From assembly GCF_015223055.1 (NCBI RefSeq), contig NZ_JADFBX010000020.1, positions 1-64,000 on the forward strand: a stretch of DNA of 64,000 nucleotides, written 5' to 3'. This DNA comes from Pedobacter sp. MC2016-24. Lineage in GTDB: Bacteria > Bacteroidota > Bacteroidia > Sphingobacteriales > Sphingobacteriaceae. A program made the position numbers and the translations under genes. Shown one piece after another: positions 41,721-51,002 of this stretch; positions within the stretch are counted from its first letter, which is position 1; every line of letters starts with the position of its first letter. The notes below the pieces were generated by a model. That model searched no databases. It saw nothing but the letters and a program-made list of their open reading frames with translations, and was not told the origin of the DNA.

Positions 41721-42905
41721 TTAAATGCTTAGTTTTTTACGGATATCACTTGGAATACCTTTTTTATTCAATAAGAATGCAGTGGTTTTGTATTTCACAA
41801 AGTTTTTTGATACATATAAATATCCTTTGTAATCATTTGTTGCACCCCAGGAGTTTTTAACAATATAATATTCTTTACCATTCTGATCTTTAGCAATACC
41901 AGTAATCTGCATACCATGATCATCAGTAGTTTCATAATTATCAAAAGCAGCCTGACGCATTTCTACAGTAATTTCTTTCTCTGGTTTAGGGCCATTGAAC
42001 ATTGCTTTTTTCTCATCACCGCTCATGCTTTCAAAGTCTTTAGCAGGAACATAAGCTACACCATTTTTCCAGCTGAAACCTTTTTCGCTCACATCAGTAG
42101 CCCAGGCCACAGTAAATCCTTTTTTCAATGCATTATCTATGATATCGGTGATGTCATTCATCTGAACATTGTACACCTGATCAAACGACCAGTTGTCTGG
42201 TACCATCAATACCGTTTTTTGATAATATGGTGCTGTAGTAAAAGAAGACAGCTCTACATAGTCCTCAGGATTTAAGCCTACCACTTCTTTTGCAAAAGTT
42301 TTAGGCGTGTATTCTTTTCCTTCGTATGTGAATTTCTCAGGAACGGCGCCCATGCAGGAATCAATCGTTGCGATATATCTGGCTTTCCAGGTCGGATCAA
42401 ATTTACCTTCAACAGCTTTTTTCAAAATGGCTTCCGTCAATTTATTCATACGATCAGAAGAACCTGGAGATCCGTAATCATTTCCGCTATAAGCTTCCTG
42501 AGGTAGTGCACCATATTTAGCCAGCATGTTGGTTACATCGTGACAGGCACCACCATCACCTAAAGTCAGCGCGCCGTGCATACGTACATAATTGATTCCT
42601 TTTTCAATATAAGCGTTGCGGGCAGTAAACAAATCGGCCAGATCTACTGGTTTTTTACCACTGCGGATCATTTCTGATTCCAGGAAAGAGTTGGTGCTAT
42701 AGCTCCAGCAGGTACCTGATGATTTTTGATTTTTCACAGAAGTAGCTTCTGCATTAATTACCGGAGTAAAAGTAAAACTACCTGTACTGTTGGCACTTTG
42801 GTTATTTTTAAGTGAGTTTACAAGATTGTCTTGTGCAAAACCAACGGTAGATCCGAACAGAAGGCCAACGGCCATCCACACTGGTTTCATTGAGATTTTA
42901 GTCAT
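41721..42905 (-). CDS. pepC: C1-family aminopeptidase (bleomycin hydrolase type)
   Basis: 394 residues with a signal peptide (MKPVWMAVGLLFGSTVGFAQ after a short lead). The C1B catalytic triad is visible: Cys66 in SSGTCWSYSTNSF, His in TDDHGMQITGIA and Asn in YIVKNSWGATND. Family members form hexamers and act as aminopeptidases. Export to the periplasm, as here, is common in Bacteroidota and differs from the cytosolic yeast and human enzymes. It is a monocistronic gene with a terminator. Confidence 0.9.
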   Translation of the reverse strand: MTKISMKPVWMAVGLLFGSTVGFAQDNLVNSLKNNQSANSTGSFTFTPVINAEATSVKNQKSSGTCWSYSTNSFLESEMIRSGKKPVDLADLFTARNAYIEKGINYVRMHGALTLGDGGACHDVTNMLAKYGALPQEAYSGNDYGSPGSSDRMNKLTEAILKKAVEGKFDPTWKARYIATIDSCMGAVPEKFTYEGKEYTPKTFAKEVVGLNPEDYVELSSFTTAPYYQKTVLMVPDNWSFDQVYNVQMNDITDIIDNALKKGFTVAWATDVSEKGFSWKNGVAYVPAKDFESMSGDEKKAMFNGPKPEKEITVEMRQAAFDNYETTDDHGMQITGIAKDQNGKEYYIVKNSWGATNDYKGYLYVSKNFVKYKTTAFLLNKKGIPSDIRKKLSI

Positions 42906-43061
42906 TTTTATGTTTAAAAGTTAGTTAGTATATGTTGTTTCAGGCGCTATCTCTTACAAAACTATGTAAAATTAGCGATCCACGAAGTGATGTCCACTAA
43001 TTTTGTTACAAATGAGTGTTATCCATTAAATATATTGCGCAAACCAGGTCAGTAATGGTCC

Positions 43062-43727
43062 TTACCTGATGTATTGTTTTGCTGCTTTCATTTTCAGGAC
43101 CTCTGCTTTAAACACAACAGGTATTAAGGGCAGGTCCTGCTTGCTGGTCGCCACCGAGTTAATCGCCTCCGCCACATCCAATCCAGCAACAATTTCGCCA
43201 AAGATCGTATAGTCACCATCCAGGTTCGGACAGCCGCCTATCGTTTTATAGGCTTTTCGTTGTTCAGCACTAAATTTCATGCCCTTTTTCTGTTCCAGGG
43301 CATCCAATTGCACATCAGTTTGAATCTTGCCCTGCACCAGATAAATCTGCGTTAAATAAGAGCGCATTTCCGGATTGTCATTCCGGCCAGCACCTAATGC
43401 ACCTTTTTTATGAAAAATATCTGCCTTAATCTCCGCATCAATGCGTTTCAAAGGCTGCTCGGGGTGCAAGGCTTCCCGGTCCAGGATGGTTTCATCCAGT
43501 TCCCCAGCCTGACTCACAAAGCCTTTAATGACCCGGTTAAACTGCGCATCCCTGTATAAACCTTCTTTAATCATCCGCACAAACATATCCCGATGCTTCG
43601 GTGTAGCGTCATATAGTTGTAGTACAATCTCTCCTTTACTGGTAAGCAAGCGCACAAAGGTAGACTGCGCCTGCACTACCGTCAGTCCGAAAACCAGAAA
43701 AAACAGACACAAAGCCATTCTTTTCAT
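43062..43727 (-). CDS. cyclophilin-type peptidyl-prolyl isomerase
   Basis: 221 residues from ATG at 43727, whose signal peptide (MKRMALCLFFLVFGLTVVQA) decides the start over 43745. Cyclophilin signatures: TSKGEIVLQLYDATPKHRDM, then FNRVIKGFVSQAGELD and GDYTIFGEIVAGLDVAEAIN. It should help fold proteins in the periplasm. An inserted region of about 60 residues between the two halves is longer than in the small cytosolic cyclophilins, as is usual in Bacteroidota. Confidence 0.92.
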   Translation of the reverse strand: MKRMALCLFFLVFGLTVVQAQSTFVRLLTSKGEIVLQLYDATPKHRDMFVRMIKEGLYRDAQFNRVIKGFVSQAGELDETILDREALHPEQPLKRIDAEIKADIFHKKGALGAGRNDNPEMRSYLTQIYLVQGKIQTDVQLDALEQKKGMKFSAEQRKAYKTIGGCPNLDGDYTIFGEIVAGLDVAEAINSVATSKQDLPLIPVVFKAEVLKMKAAKQYIR

Positions 43728-43772
43728 AACAAATCTATTTAACATACGAATATACCAATTTGTACACCTCTA

Positions 43773-43803
43773 TTGTTATACAACGGTTATTTTCATACTT
43801 TTG
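43773..43803 (+). promoter_or_regulatory. Bacteroidota-type promoter of trhO
   Basis: TTG at 43773-43775 and TACTTTTG at 43796-43803, 20 bp apart, fit the -33/-7 consensus (TTG, about 19-20 bp, TAnnTTTG). The gene starts 32 bp downstream. Confidence 0.65.
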
Positions 43804-43835
43804 CAGCGCATTAAACGCCATTTGCACCGGTATCA

Positions 43836-44780
43836 ATGAATATGAAAAAATTCCAGACATTACTTTATTATTGCTATAGTCCCATAACTGAGGCGGAGCA
43901 ATTCGCCGATGACCATCTTAAATTTTGTAAATCTTTAAACCTTACGGGACGGATCATTGTAGCCGAAGAAGGATTAAACGGTACCGTTTCCGGTACACCA
44001 GAAGCTTGTACAGCTTATATGGCTGCCATTCACGCTGATGGACGTTTTTCAAAAACAGAATTTAAAGTCGACGAGGTTGACGAACCTTCATTCATCAAAA
44101 TGCACTGCCGTTATAAATCGGAAATTGTGCATTCAGGTTTAAGAGATCCAAATATCATTGACCCAAATAAACAAACTGGAAAACACCTTGAGCCAAAAGA
44201 GTTTGAGCAAATGATTGGACAGGAAGATGTAATCATCTTAGATGTACGTTCCAATTATGAACATAACCTGGGCCGCTTCAAAAATGCCATTACACTGGAC
44301 ATTGAAAACTTCAGGGATTTCCCGGAGAAGATCAATGAACTGGCGCAATACAAAGACAAAAAAGTGCTGACCTATTGCACCGGTGGCATCAAATGTGAAA
44401 AAGCGTCAGCCTTATTGCTGCATCACGGATTTAACGACGTTTACCAGTTACATGGCGGAATTATCAAATATGGTAAAGAAGCTGGAGGTAAAGATTTTGA
44501 AGGAAAGTGCTATGTATTCGACAACCGCATTGCGGTTGACGTAAATACAGTTAATCCAAGCGTCGTTTCAACTTGTTTCAACTGTGGAAAGATCACGCCT
44601 AAAATGATCAATTGCGCCAACCCGGAATGCAACGAGCACGTTACGCAATGTGATGACTGTGGTGAGGAATTACAAGGCTGTTGTTCAGTTGCTTGTACCA
44701 CCAATCCACGCAAGCGAAAATACGACGGAACCGGGTATTATGTAAAAGTACCGCAGCCAGTGAATGTAAGCACCAAATAG
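43836..44780 (+). CDS. trhO: tRNA uridine-34 hydroxylase (rhodanese-related)
   Basis: 314 residues. An N-terminal acylphosphatase-like domain (TGRIIVAEEGLNGTVSGTPE) precedes a rhodanese domain with active-site loop YCTGGIKCEKA (Cys181, Cys187). A zinc-ribbon-like C-terminus has eight or more cysteines (CFNCGKI, CANPEC, CDDCGEE). It hydroxylates the wobble uridine of some tRNAs to 5-hydroxyuridine. The length suits the family. The next gene, a sensor-regulator, starts 15 bp later, so read-through into the polysaccharide locus is possible. Confidence 0.94.
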   Translation: MNMKKFQTLLYYCYSPITEAEQFADDHLKFCKSLNLTGRIIVAEEGLNGTVSGTPEACTAYMAAIHADGRFSKTEFKVDEVDEPSFIKMHCRYKSEIVHSGLRDPNIIDPNKQTGKHLEPKEFEQMIGQEDVIILDVRSNYEHNLGRFKNAITLDIENFRDFPEKINELAQYKDKKVLTYCTGGIKCEKASALLLHHGFNDVYQLHGGIIKYGKEAGGKDFEGKCYVFDNRIAVDVNTVNPSVVSTCFNCGKITPKMINCANPECNEHVTQCDDCGEELQGCCSVACTTNPRKRKYDGTGYYVKVPQPVNVSTK

Positions 44781-44795
44781 CTATATTAGCTATTT

Positions 44796-47696
44796 ATGAA
44801 ACCAATATACTTCAAATACTACCTGTACTGCCTGGCATTTCTGTTGCCTTTTTTTGCCACTGCAGATCGCATCAAAAGTATAGGGGTTCCGTATGTTCAA
44901 AATTATCCGAAATCCGTTTATCTATCCGGAAACCAAAACTGGTCCATCGTAAAAGATAAACAAGGCATCATGTATTTTGGCAATGCACAAGGCCTGCTCA
45001 GCTACGATGGCAAATACTGGCAGCAATACAAAATGCCCAACCGCCAAATTGTACGTGCCGTTGCCGCCGGTGCTGACGGCATTATTTATACCGGGGGCTT
45101 TGGTGAACTGGGTTATTGGTCAAACAAAAATAAAAAACTGACCTATACCTCATTAACCAGCCTCCTCCCTAAGTCGAAACAGATCAAAGATGAAATCTGG
45201 AAAATATATGTAGCGGGTAAAAAGGTCATATTTCAATCCTTCTCTGCAATATATATTTATGAGCACCAAAAAATAAATATCGTTACCGCAGCGCAGTCCC
45301 TATTATTTCTACATCAGGTAGATCAGCATTTTTATGTGGAAGTTATAGGTGCAGGACTTTTTGAGCTAAATGGCACCAAACTCTCCCCCTTAAAAAACAA
45401 TGGCTCCGAAGTTCCAAAAGGGATCTTGTCTATCCTACCCTACAAAAATGGGAGCCTGCTGATCGGTACCAGTAAAAATGGCCTGTTTGTATATGACGGC
45501 GAGGGCTATACTGCATTAAATACCCCAGCCAATGACTTTTTAAAAACCTTTCAATTAAACAATGGCGCACGCATTCAGGGCAGATATTATGCCTATGGAA
45601 CGATTCTAAACGGCCTGATCATCATAGATGAAGCGGGCAATATCGTACAGCGGATTAATAAATCAAGCGGACTGCAAAACAATACGGTACTGAGCCTGTA
45701 TGCAGATCAGGATCAGAATTTATGGGCGGGACTGGATAATGGCATCGACCGGATCGAACTTAACTCGCCCCTTTACTTTTATTTTGACAAAACCGGACAG
45801 TTTGGGACAGTATACTCCAGCCTGATCTATAAAAACAATATTTACCTGGGTACCAATCAAGGCTTATTTTATAGTCCCTGGGCTTCCGGTACCGGAAACC
45901 TGTTCAATGCTTTAGATTTTAAGCTCATCCCCAATTCGCAGGGCCAGGTCTGGGACCTCACGCTAATCGACGATCAGTTGTTTTGCGGACATAACGATGG
46001 TACTTTTAAAGTAACGGGCAACCAGCTGGAGCGTATTTCTACAGTCAAAGGTGGCTGGACAATTAAAAAATTAGCAACCAATCCTGATTATCTGATCCAG
46101 GGCACCTATAATGGCTTGGTCCTCTTTAAAAAAGATCCCTACGGACAATGGAAGTTTTACCATAAAATTGAAAATTTTGGAGAACCTTCCAGGTATGTAG
46201 AACAGGATGCCAAAGGCGATATATGGGTAAGTCATGCCTATAAGGGCCTTTATAAACTGAGTTTGAGTGCAGATCTTAAAAAGGTGACTTCCATTAAAAA
46301 TTATGATGAAAAAAATGGTCTGCCAGGCGATTACAATATCAACATCTTCAGTCTGGAAAACAGGCCGGTTTTCTCGTCCGATGCAGGATTCCTGGTTTAC
46401 GATGAGATCAGCAACCGCTTCAGTAAATATGCAACCTTAAATAAAGAACTTGGCAGCTTTTCGGGTTCAAATAAAATCATCAGTGCAGGTTCAAAAAAAT
46501 ATTGGTTCATCAACCATGGGAAAATGAGCCTGGTACACCTGTTGGAGCCCGGTAAGCTGGAGGTGGATTCAAATACCTTTAGTATCCTGGACGGAAGGAT
46601 GGTACAATACTATGAGAACATCAGTAAGATAAACGACAACATTTACCTGATCAGCGTAGACGATGGTTTTGTCATTTACAATGCCACGGATATCCAAACC
46701 ACAAAAAAACACCCAAAACTGCCTGCGGTACTCATTCGGAAAATTGAAGACATTACCGATACTTACCATACCATCAGTGATGCGGGTGATGCAGGTACTG
46801 TCGTAGAAATTCCGTTTAGCCGCAATAACATCAGGATTTCCTTTGCTATGCCTTATTACCGGCAGGCAAAAATTAAATTTCAGTATTATCTGGAGGGCTA
46901 TTCTAAACAATGGTCAGACTGGAGTTCGGCATCCCAGAAAGATTTCACCAACCTCTCCCGGGGAAGTTACGTTTTTAAGGTAAGGGCCAGGGTCAGTGAA
47001 AATGCCGTTAGCGGAATTACAGCATTTGAGTTTACCATCCTACCCCCTTTTTATGCCAGCAACTGGGCCTTCGCATTGTACTTTATCTTATTGGTTTTAT
47101 TGCTTATTGCTTTCAAGCGGCTTTATCAACTAAAGTTGAAGAAAGATCAGCAGGCCATCACCAGGCATCTTCAGGCAGAAAAGGACGAGTTCCTGAAAAA
47201 AGAGGCCGAAGCTACAGAAAAACAGATCATCAAATTACAAACAGAAAAACTCCAGGCCGAACTCGCAGGAAAAAACAGGGAGCTGGCCAATTCTGCAATG
47301 AGCCTCGTCTATAAAAACGAGCTCCTGCAAAAATTAAGTCAGGAAATGCTCAAGCTGAAAGACAGCCATGGCAAACCGCTGACCGAAGATCAGCTTAGGA
47401 AAATCCAGAAAGTCATTGATGATGGCATGAACGACGTGCGCGACTGGAACCTGTTTGAAAGCAGCTTTAATGAGGCGCATGAAAGTTTCTTTAAAAAATT
47501 AAAAGCAAACCATCCCGATCTGGTACCTAATGACCTCAAGCTTTGCGCCTACTTAAGGATGAATATGAGTAGTAAAGAAATGGCTTCACTGTTAAACATT
47601 TCTTTGAGAGGAGTAGAAATACGACGTTACAGGTTGAGAAAAAAGCTGAATGTACCTCACGATAAGAACCTGGTCGAGTTTCTCATGGAGCTTTAG
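44796..47696 (+). CDS. membrane sensor with Y_Y_Y domain and LuxR-type HTH
   Basis: 966 residues. Signal-anchor N-terminus (KPIYFKYYLYCLAFLLPFFA), then two-component-type propeller repeats for ligand sensing (about 60-640) and a Y_Y_Y domain (IKFQYYLEGYSKQWSDWSSA). One transmembrane helix follows (WAFALYFILLVLLLIAF), then a cytoplasmic coiled coil and a C-terminal LuxR-type helix-turn-helix (LKLCAYLRMNMSSKEMASLL, ISLRGVEIRRYRLRKKL). No kinase or receiver domain is present, so sensing and DNA binding are in one membrane protein. It lies directly before susC and probably turns that locus on when a glycan is sensed. Confidence 0.9.
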   Translation: MKPIYFKYYLYCLAFLLPFFATADRIKSIGVPYVQNYPKSVYLSGNQNWSIVKDKQGIMYFGNAQGLLSYDGKYWQQYKMPNRQIVRAVAAGADGIIYTGGFGELGYWSNKNKKLTYTSLTSLLPKSKQIKDEIWKIYVAGKKVIFQSFSAIYIYEHQKINIVTAAQSLLFLHQVDQHFYVEVIGAGLFELNGTKLSPLKNNGSEVPKGILSILPYKNGSLLIGTSKNGLFVYDGEGYTALNTPANDFLKTFQLNNGARIQGRYYAYGTILNGLIIIDEAGNIVQRINKSSGLQNNTVLSLYADQDQNLWAGLDNGIDRIELNSPLYFYFDKTGQFGTVYSSLIYKNNIYLGTNQGLFYSPWASGTGNLFNALDFKLIPNSQGQVWDLTLIDDQLFCGHNDGTFKVTGNQLERISTVKGGWTIKKLATNPDYLIQGTYNGLVLFKKDPYGQWKFYHKIENFGEPSRYVEQDAKGDIWVSHAYKGLYKLSLSADLKKVTSIKNYDEKNGLPGDYNINIFSLENRPVFSSDAGFLVYDEISNRFSKYATLNKELGSFSGSNKIISAGSKKYWFINHGKMSLVHLLEPGKLEVDSNTFSILDGRMVQYYENISKINDNIYLISVDDGFVIYNATDIQTTKKHPKLPAVLIRKIEDITDTYHTISDAGDAGTVVEIPFSRNNIRISFAMPYYRQAKIKFQYYLEGYSKQWSDWSSASQKDFTNLSRGSYVFKVRARVSENAVSGITAFEFTILPPFYASNWAFALYFILLVLLLIAFKRLYQLKLKKDQQAITRHLQAEKDEFLKKEAEATEKQIIKLQTEKLQAELAGKNRELANSAMSLVYKNELLQKLSQEMLKLKDSHGKPLTEDQLRKIQKVIDDGMNDVRDWNLFESSFNEAHESFFKKLKANHPDLVPNDLKLCAYLRMNMSSKEMASLLNISLRGVEIRRYRLRKKLNVPHDKNLVEFLMEL

Positions 47697-47944
47697 CACT
47701 ACATCATTACCTCTCACAGCCATTTTTTTAAGGCAGTTATTTTGAGCATTAAATCAAGCCTTGCTGTAGTCGGTTTCTCTGATATCCATGCCCTAAAAAG
47801 GCCGTTTTTAGACCATATACAGATTCAGAATCCCTACTTGAGATACTACACAAGCGGCTCGTGATGTATTAATGTAGAGGTGTTTTTTTTGTATTCTCCA
47901 CAATAGTACCAGAGATTTATCTGACAAATAAATAACCAAATAGT
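47697..47944 (+). promoter_or_regulatory. susC upstream region with operator-like dyad
   Basis: The 248-bp spacer before susC contains CTAAAAA (47793-47799) and TTTTTAG (47805-47811), a dyad with a 5-bp centre about 130 bp from the start. It is a candidate binding site for the regulator encoded just upstream. No clear TAnnTTTG element was seen. Confidence 0.35.
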
Positions 47945-50900
47945 ATGAAAAGAGTCTTTACAAAACTTTCTGTTTTAACATTTCTCTGTTTTCTTTTTAC
48001 GAGTGTTGCACAGGCACAAAACATTACTGTAAAGGGTACAGTAAAAGATGGGGCAGATCAAACTACCCTACCTGGTGTAAGCATACAGGTAAAAGGAAGC
48101 ACTGCTGCCGTCCAGACAGACGCTTCAGGAAATTATGCAATCGCTGCACCATCAGACGCCACGCTGGTATTTACCTATATAGGCTATACCAGTAAAGAAG
48201 TGCTGATCAACAATCAGGTGACCATCAATGTCACCTTATCCTCAGCTTCACAAGAACTGGAAGGCGTAGTTGTAGTTGGTTACGGTACGCAGAGAAAGCG
48301 TGATTTAACTGGCTCTATTACACAGATTAAAGGAGATGAGATCGCCAAAATGCCGAATACCAATCCGGTATCATCTTTACAGGGTAAAGTACCTGGTTTA
48401 ACTGTAGTGAACAGTGGTACACCGGGTGCCGCACCAACCGTACGGATCAGGGGGATAAACAGTACCACAACAAGTGGTTCAGATCCGCTATACGTTGTAG
48501 ACGGGGTACATCAAAGCAATATAGATTACCTTAACCCTGGCGATATCGAAAGCATTGAGGTACTCAAAGACCCCTCATCAATTGCAATTTTTGGTCTGCA
48601 GGCAGGTAACGGGGTCATTGTCGTGACCACAAAAAGAGCAGCTAAGGGCGAAACCAGGATAGCGCTCCAAAGTTCGGCCGGAGTGCAAAAGGTGATCAAT
48701 AAAATCGCAGTAACCGATGCTGCCCAGTTTAGAAAATTATATGATAACCTGCTGGCCAACTCTGGTGCGGCACCTTTTGATTATACCAATTATACCGCCA
48801 ATACCGACTGGCAAAAAGAAATCCTGCAATCTGCATTTCAAAGCAACAACAGTCTGAGTATCTCAAACAGTGGGGAAAAATCCACCACCCTCATTAACCT
48901 GGGCTACAATACACAGGAAGGCGTAGTTAAGTTTGGTAAATACCAGCGCTATGTAGCCAGGTTAAATGAAGAAATCAGGATCAACAGCAACATTAAAGTC
49001 GGAGCCGATCTGACAGGTACACACTGGATACTCAATTCATCAAATGCAGATTTAAACAGTGCCTTATGGGCAGCGCCGATAGTTGGCGTTAGGGAAAGTG
49101 AAACAGCCTATTATTCGATGCCTTCTTTTCAAAGAACACAAGTCGGAAATCCGATGGCCAGAATTTATCAGAACAATGGGAACAACATCAATAAAGGATA
49201 CCGCGCTGTGGGAAGTCTTTTTGCCGAAATTAAATTCCTGAAACAGTTCAAATGGCGGTCACAGTTTTATACCGACCTTGGTTTTAACAACAGCCGCGGT
49301 TATACCGCACTCCCATTCACGGTAGTTAATTTAGGTGAAGGGACTACACCTACAGACCGGTTCAACAATCCAAATGCAAGAACTTCAGTAAGGCAAAACA
49401 CCGATGAGTTCCGGAAATTTCAGCAGGACCATACCATTACCTACGACACGACTTTTAACAATACCCACAAGATCACTGCCGTTGCAGGTTTTACAACGAT
49501 CTTTGAAAGCAGCACAAATCTTTCCGGAGACCGGACCGATATTGGGCTGAACATTCCCAACGACCCTTCTTTCTGGTACATCGGTATCGCGGAAAAAAAC
49601 AACCCAAGTAATGTGAACGGTGGTGGTGCAGAAAGGTCTTCAATGGGTTATTTTGCCCGGGTTAACTATGCTTATAAAGACAAGTACCTCTTAAATGCAA
49701 CTTACAGAAGAGACGGAATTTCAAAATTAGCACCTCAAAATCGCTGGGGTAATTTCGGGGGCTTCGGTTTAGGCTGGGTACTCTCTGAAGAAAATTTCTT
49801 TAAAAACATCAAAGGGATCAATTTCCTTAAACTGCGTGGCTCATGGGGAACCACTGGTAATGGGAAAGGTATCGACGATAATATTTTCAGACCAGGATTA
49901 ACCACCTCCGGCTCTGGGGTATTCGGAGATTTCATTTATCCCGGGGTAGCACCAGCCTATATTGCTGACCCTGCATTAAGGTGGGAAGTTGTACGTGGAG
50001 TTGATCTTGGCCTGGACCTGAAAGCACTAAACAACCGCTTAACTGCCGAGTTTAACGTTTACGACAGGACAACGAAAGACATCATCACTCAAATACAGTT
50101 GCTCAGCTCCGGTACCAACCTAAACTACCGCACCAACCTGGGTTCAATATCAAATAAAGGTGTCGAACTCAGTCTTGGCTGGAACGATAAAATAGGAGAT
50201 TCTTTCACATACAACGTTACGCCTAACGTAAGTTACAACACCAATAAAGTAGTCTCCATTGGCAATACCACCAATTACCTATTGATCGGTAACGGAGGTG
50301 CCAACAGAACAATTACCGGTGAATCAATCGGACATTTTTACGGTTACAGACAGATTGGGATCTATCAGTCGACCGCCGATCTGGATAAAATGCCAAGAAT
50401 GCCCAACTCCTTACCTGGAGATATTGCTTATGCCGACCTGAACGGGGATGGTAAAATTACTCCGGAAGACCGGGAAAACCTGGGCTCTCCATTCCCTGCC
50501 TGGAGTTATGGATTAAATGTAAACTTCGGTTACAAGGGATTTGACCTGTTGTTGCAGGGACAAGGCGTTGCAGGAAATTATGTATATGCACAAAGACGTA
50601 CCGCAGCATTTGCAGATCTCAACTTTGAAAGCAACAGATTAAATGCCTGGACTGGTCCTGGCACCAGCAATGTTGAACCTATTTTGCAAAAAGCAAGAGG
50701 AAACAATTACCTGTTTAGCTCTTATTACCTGGAACCGGGAGATTATTTCCGACTGCGTACTTTGCAACTGGGCTATACCTTCAAACCGAATGCGCTGGTA
50801 AAAGCAGGTGTTAAAAGTCTGCGGCTTTACCTGAGCGGCCAGAATTTATATACCTGGACCAAAACAACAGGTTATTCACCTGAAGCTCCAATCAGCAGTA

Positions 50901-50977
50901 TCATTGGCGGAGGTGCAGATAACGGTGTTTATCCAATACCGGCTGTGTATACGTTTGGTATTAATGCAACCTTTTAA
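47945..50977 (+). CDS. SusC-like TonB-dependent glycan transporter
   Basis: 1010 residues. Signal peptide to about residue 24 (TSVAQAQ), a carboxypeptidase-like N-terminal extension (TVKGTVKDGADQTTLPGVSI), then the plug (VVVGYGTQRKRDLTGSITQI; LYVVDGVHQSNIDYLNPGDI; IEVLKDPSSIAIFGLQ). A 22-strand barrel follows, ending in an aromatic residue (YTFGINATF). It imports oligosaccharides across the outer membrane using TonB energy, with the SusD protein encoded 25 bp downstream as its lid. It is the first gene of the operon. Confidence 0.96.
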   Translation: MKRVFTKLSVLTFLCFLFTSVAQAQNITVKGTVKDGADQTTLPGVSIQVKGSTAAVQTDASGNYAIAAPSDATLVFTYIGYTSKEVLINNQVTINVTLSSASQELEGVVVVGYGTQRKRDLTGSITQIKGDEIAKMPNTNPVSSLQGKVPGLTVVNSGTPGAAPTVRIRGINSTTTSGSDPLYVVDGVHQSNIDYLNPGDIESIEVLKDPSSIAIFGLQAGNGVIVVTTKRAAKGETRIALQSSAGVQKVINKIAVTDAAQFRKLYDNLLANSGAAPFDYTNYTANTDWQKEILQSAFQSNNSLSISNSGEKSTTLINLGYNTQEGVVKFGKYQRYVARLNEEIRINSNIKVGADLTGTHWILNSSNADLNSALWAAPIVGVRESETAYYSMPSFQRTQVGNPMARIYQNNGNNINKGYRAVGSLFAEIKFLKQFKWRSQFYTDLGFNNSRGYTALPFTVVNLGEGTTPTDRFNNPNARTSVRQNTDEFRKFQQDHTITYDTTFNNTHKITAVAGFTTIFESSTNLSGDRTDIGLNIPNDPSFWYIGIAEKNNPSNVNGGGAERSSMGYFARVNYAYKDKYLLNATYRRDGISKLAPQNRWGNFGGFGLGWVLSEENFFKNIKGINFLKLRGSWGTTGNGKGIDDNIFRPGLTTSGSGVFGDFIYPGVAPAYIADPALRWEVVRGVDLGLDLKALNNRLTAEFNVYDRTTKDIITQIQLLSSGTNLNYRTNLGSISNKGVELSLGWNDKIGDSFTYNVTPNVSYNTNKVVSIGNTTNYLLIGNGGANRTITGESIGHFYGYRQIGIYQSTADLDKMPRMPNSLPGDIAYADLNGDGKITPEDRENLGSPFPAWSYGLNVNFGYKGFDLLLQGQGVAGNYVYAQRRTAAFADLNFESNRLNAWTGPGTSNVEPILQKARGNNYLFSSYYLEPGDYFRLRTLQLGYTFKPNALVKAGVKSLRLYLSGQNLYTWTKTTGYSPEAPISSIIGGGADNGVYPIPAVYTFGINATF

Positions 50978-51002
50978 TTGAATCATTTATACTATTTAAA
51001 AG

